A stretch of 7,099 nt of DNA from positions 1 to 7,099 of the forward strand of contig JAQUYZ010000077.1 in the NCBI GenBank assembly GCA_028691625.1, written 5' to 3'. Numbering within the stretch: the stretch's first letter is position 1; each line of letters starts with the position of its first letter. Of this stretch, positions 5,076-7,099 are shown in pieces. The DNA comes from Eubacteriales bacterium. Lineage in GTDB: Bacteria > Bacillota > Clostridia > Peptostreptococcales > Anaerovoracaceae. The position numbers were made by a program, and so were the translations under genes. The notes under the pieces were generated by a model that saw nothing but the letters and a program-made list of their open reading frames with translations, did no database searches and was not told where the DNA came from.

Positions 5076-6243
5076 AAATGATGCCCCAAGGAAAGCCTTG
5101 GGGCTCTATCTACATATCCCATTTTGCATCCGGAAATGCAATTACTGTGATTTTCTGTCATTCAGCGGAATCCCGCAAGATGAACAGAAGGCCTATTTCA
5201 GATCTTTGCTTCATGAGATGAAAGTATATCATGAGATTTACAGTAATAAATATTATGTAGATTCAATCTTTATCGGCGGCGGGACGCCCAGTCTGGCGGA
5301 CGAGGGCCTGATCAGAGAATTGTTGACCGCCGTCCGGGACGATTTCACTGTTGCTCCCGATGTTGAAATCTCAATTGAAACCAACCCGAAAACACTTACA
5401 AAAAATAAATTGAATACGTATATGGAAGCCGGCATCAACCGCCTCAGCATCGGTGCCCAATCTTTTGACGACGAGCTGCTGAGCACGCTCGGAAGAGCGC
5501 ATTCCACTGCAGATTTTTTCATGAACTATTCCCTGGCAAGAGAATGCGGATTTCGGAATATCAATATCGATCTGATGTTTGCGATCCCCGGACAAACGAT
5601 GAAAACATGGATCGATACCCTTGAGAAGGCAATCGGTCTGGAACCGGAGCATATTTCCTTTTACAGTCTGCAGTTGGAAGAAGGGACTCCCTTTTTTTCC
5701 ATGAGCGAGGAAGGCAGCTTAAAGATGGTCGAGGATGAGCTGGACCGGGACATGTATCACGGTGGGGTTAAATTGTTAAAAAACACCGGATATCAGCATT
5801 ACGAAATATCAAATGCAGCAAAAGAAGGATACTCGTGCAGACACAACTTAAAATATTGGTCCATGGAGGATTACCTCGGCCTTGGGCTCGGGGCACATTC
5901 TTTCATGGATGGAATCCGTTTCAGCAACGGCACGGACCTGAAAGGATATGGCAATATCGGCCATGTCGACGCCTTTCCAACTCGAGATTCTTTCATGCAA
6001 TGGGAGCACAGAAATACAGAAGAGGAATCTATTTCAGAGTATCTTTTTACCGGCCTGAGAAAAATCAGAGGGATTGACTTGGCTGATTTTTCAAAAAGAT
6101 TCGGAGCCGATCTGGAAAGCGTATACGGAGAAACTCTGGATAAGCATCTGAGAAGCGGGCTGATCCAAATCGAAAGCGGCCGGCTTCGATTTACAAAAAA
6201 GGGAATTGATTTATCCAATACGGTGCTTGCGGACTTTGTCTAA
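5059..6243 (+). CDS. hemW: Radical-SAM haem chaperone HemW
   Basis: HemW binds haem and an iron-sulphur cluster and delivers haem to membrane respiratory enzymes. It is often misannotated as oxygen-independent coproporphyrinogen III oxidase. The 394-residue protein has the radical-SAM cluster motif CIRKCNYC (C23, C27, C30), the SAM-binding GGGTPS (73-78), a core TIM-barrel, and the conserved HNLKYW motif (262-267) followed by GLGLGAHSF, before the C-terminal domain. The cluster motif is followed by DF and lacks the extra cysteine of true HemN (CxxxCxxCxC), which supports HemW. ATG 5059 and ATG 5062 are adjacent possible starts, both inside lepA, and no strong ribosome binding site is visible. 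Translation is therefore probably coupled to termination of lepA. No terminator separates it from glpK. Confidence 0.96.
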   Translation: MMRTNKNDAPRKALGLYLHIPFCIRKCNYCDFLSFSGIPQDEQKAYFRSLLHEMKVYHEIYSNKYYVDSIFIGGGTPSLADEGLIRELLTAVRDDFTVAPDVEISIETNPKTLTKNKLNTYMEAGINRLSIGAQSFDDELLSTLGRAHSTADFFMNYSLARECGFRNINIDLMFAIPGQTMKTWIDTLEKAIGLEPEHISFYSLQLEEGTPFFSMSEEGSLKMVEDELDRDMYHGGVKLLKNTGYQHYEISNAAKEGYSCRHNLKYWSMEDYLGLGLGAHSFMDGIRFSNGTDLKGYGNIGHVDAFPTRDSFMQWEHRNTEEESISEYLFTGLRKIRGIDLADFSKRFGADLESVYGETLDKHLRSGLIQIESGRLRFTKKGIDLSNTVLADFV

Positions 6244-6277
6244 TTTCTGTTTCTTAGATTGAAAGGGAGGACACAGC

Positions 6278-7099
6278 ATGAATCAATACATCATGGCATT
6301 GGATCAGGGAACCACCAGCTCGCGCTGCATCCTGTACAACAAAAGGGGCGAGGTCGTCAGTGCGGCGCAAAAGGAATTTCAACAGATCTATCCAAACCCG
6401 GGCTGGGTGGAACACGATGCGATGGAGATCTGGTCGACTCAGATCGGAGTCGCCCAGGAGGCAATGTATAAAATCAATGCCGGCAGCAGGAATATCGCGG
6501 CCATCGGTATCACCAATCAGAGAGAAACGACTGTGATTTGGGACAAGAATACGGGTGATCCGATCTGCAACGCTATCGTATGGCAGTGCAGACGAACAGC
6601 CGAATACTGCGATGCACTGAAGGCGAAGGGCCGATCGGAACCATTCCGGCGGAAGACAGGCTTGCCGATTGACGCTTACTTCTCCGCAACCAAGATCCGC
6701 TGGATCCTGGAGAATGTAAAAGGGGCCAGGAAGCGTGCGGAAGCCGGGGAGCTTCTGTTCGGAACGATTGAAACCTGGCTGATCTGGAAGCTTACCATGG
6801 GGAGAGTATATGTCACTGATTATTCCAACGCTTCCCGAACCTTGCTGTTTAATATCAACACTCTAAAATGGGATGAGGAAATATTGGATGAACTTGATAT
6901 CCCACGCTGTATGCTGCCGGAAGTAAAGCCGTCAAGTGGTGTCTACGGCATGACCGACAGTACCATTTTTGGCGGAGAAATCCCCATTGCAGGGGCGGCG
7001 GGAGATCAGCAGGCTGCGCTGTTCGGACAGACCTGCTTTTCGGAGGGGGAAGCGAAAAATACCTATGGAACCGGCTGCTTTCTTCTGATGAACACCGGT
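6278..7099 (+). CDS. glpK: Glycerol kinase (N-terminal 274 residues, cut by the window edge)
   Basis: GlpK phosphorylates glycerol with ATP to sn-glycerol 3-phosphate in the cytoplasm. It is a FGGY-family kinase of about 500 residues, so a little over half is present. The start at ATG 6278 follows an excellent GGGAGG (6265-6270). Visible blocks are [10 protein letters not shown] (7-16, phosphate 1), WVEHD (43-47), TNQRETT (79-85), IDAYFSATK (131-139), [12 protein letters not shown] (162-173), TDYSNASRT (180-188), [13 protein letters not shown] (239-251) and YGTG (263-266, phosphate 2 region). Glycerol-binding R82, E83, Y134 and D243 match the known E. coli set (R83, E84, Y135, D245). The position of the PTS-phosphorylated histidine of many Firmicute GlpKs (a 'YHFYG'-type segment) reads STIFG here, with Thr229 and no histidine. 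It lies 34 bp after hemW with no terminator and no obvious promoter of its own in the gap. Confidence 0.97.
   Translation, partial: MNQYIMALDQGTTSSRCILYNKRGEVVSAAQKEFQQIYPNPGWVEHDAMEIWSTQIGVAQEAMYKINAGSRNIAAIGITNQRETTVIWDKNTGDPICNAIVWQCRRTAEYCDALKAKGRSEPFRRKTGLPIDAYFSATKIRWILENVKGARKRAEAGELLFGTIETWLIWKLTMGRVYVTDYSNASRTLLFNINTLKWDEEILDELDIPRCMLPEVKPSSGVYGMTDSTIFGGEIPIAGAAGDQQAALFGQTCFSEGEAKNTYGTGCFLLMNTG

Noticed and set aside
5059..6243. Annotation as oxygen-independent coproporphyrinogen III oxidase (HemN)
   Set aside because: The cluster motif is CxxxCxxC followed by DF, without HemN's additional cysteine, and the HNxxYW motif of HemW is present.
6258..6273. Possible catabolite (cre) operator before glpK
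   Set aside because: The TTGAAAGGGAGGACA stretch lacks the central CG of the cre consensus and is explained by the ribosome binding site.

Overview
The window is about 7.1 kb of chromosome from an endospore-forming, low-to-moderate GC Gram-positive bacterium, most likely a member of the Clostridia. Two genes, gpr (spore germination protease) and spoIIP (engulfment hydrolase), occur only in spore formers. The order rpsT (reverse), gpr, spoIIP, small membrane-anchored protein, lepA, hemW matches what I remember of the Bacillus subtilis rpsT-gpr-spoIIP-yqxA-lepA-hemN(hemW) neighbourhood. The placement in Clostridia is an inference from protein style, such as the short GPR N-terminus; nothing in the window fixes a genus.

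Left end (1-368): the last 47 codons of an M20-type metallopeptidase/amidohydrolase end at 145. A gene-free stretch of about 220 bp follows and is densely structured. It has two 31-bp direct repeats, each carrying a perfect 7-bp palindrome, a foldable arm between them, and a strong hairpin with T-runs on both sides. That hairpin fits a bidirectional terminator for the converging M20 gene and rpsT. This is the least explained part of the window.

Centre-left (369-2800): rpsT (ribosomal protein S20) runs leftward from a sigma-A-like promoter that overlaps the 5' end of the divergent gpr reading frame. gpr is followed by spoIIP, and a good sigma-E-like promoter candidate sits in the last 30 bp of gpr. 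An unusual 12-bp tandem repeat covers the spoIIP translation start.

Centre-right (2859-6243): a 107-aa protein with an N-terminal membrane anchor lies in the yqxA position. lepA (elongation factor 4) follows and has its own near-consensus extended -10 promoter and a hairpin in its leader. hemW (radical-SAM haem chaperone) overlaps the end of lepA by 17 bp and is probably translationally coupled to it.

Right end (6278-7099): the first 274 codons of glycerol kinase (glpK). In Bacillus the gene after hemW is hrcA (heat-shock repressor), so synteny breaks here. This GlpK lacks the histidine that the phosphotransferase system phosphorylates in many Firmicute glycerol kinases.

Overall this is a mostly ordinary core-genome segment that mixes sporulation and translation genes. 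I found no convincing new multi-gene system. The items most worth a second look are the structured intergenic element (145-262), the promoter layout, the spoIIP start-site repeat and the GlpK substitution.
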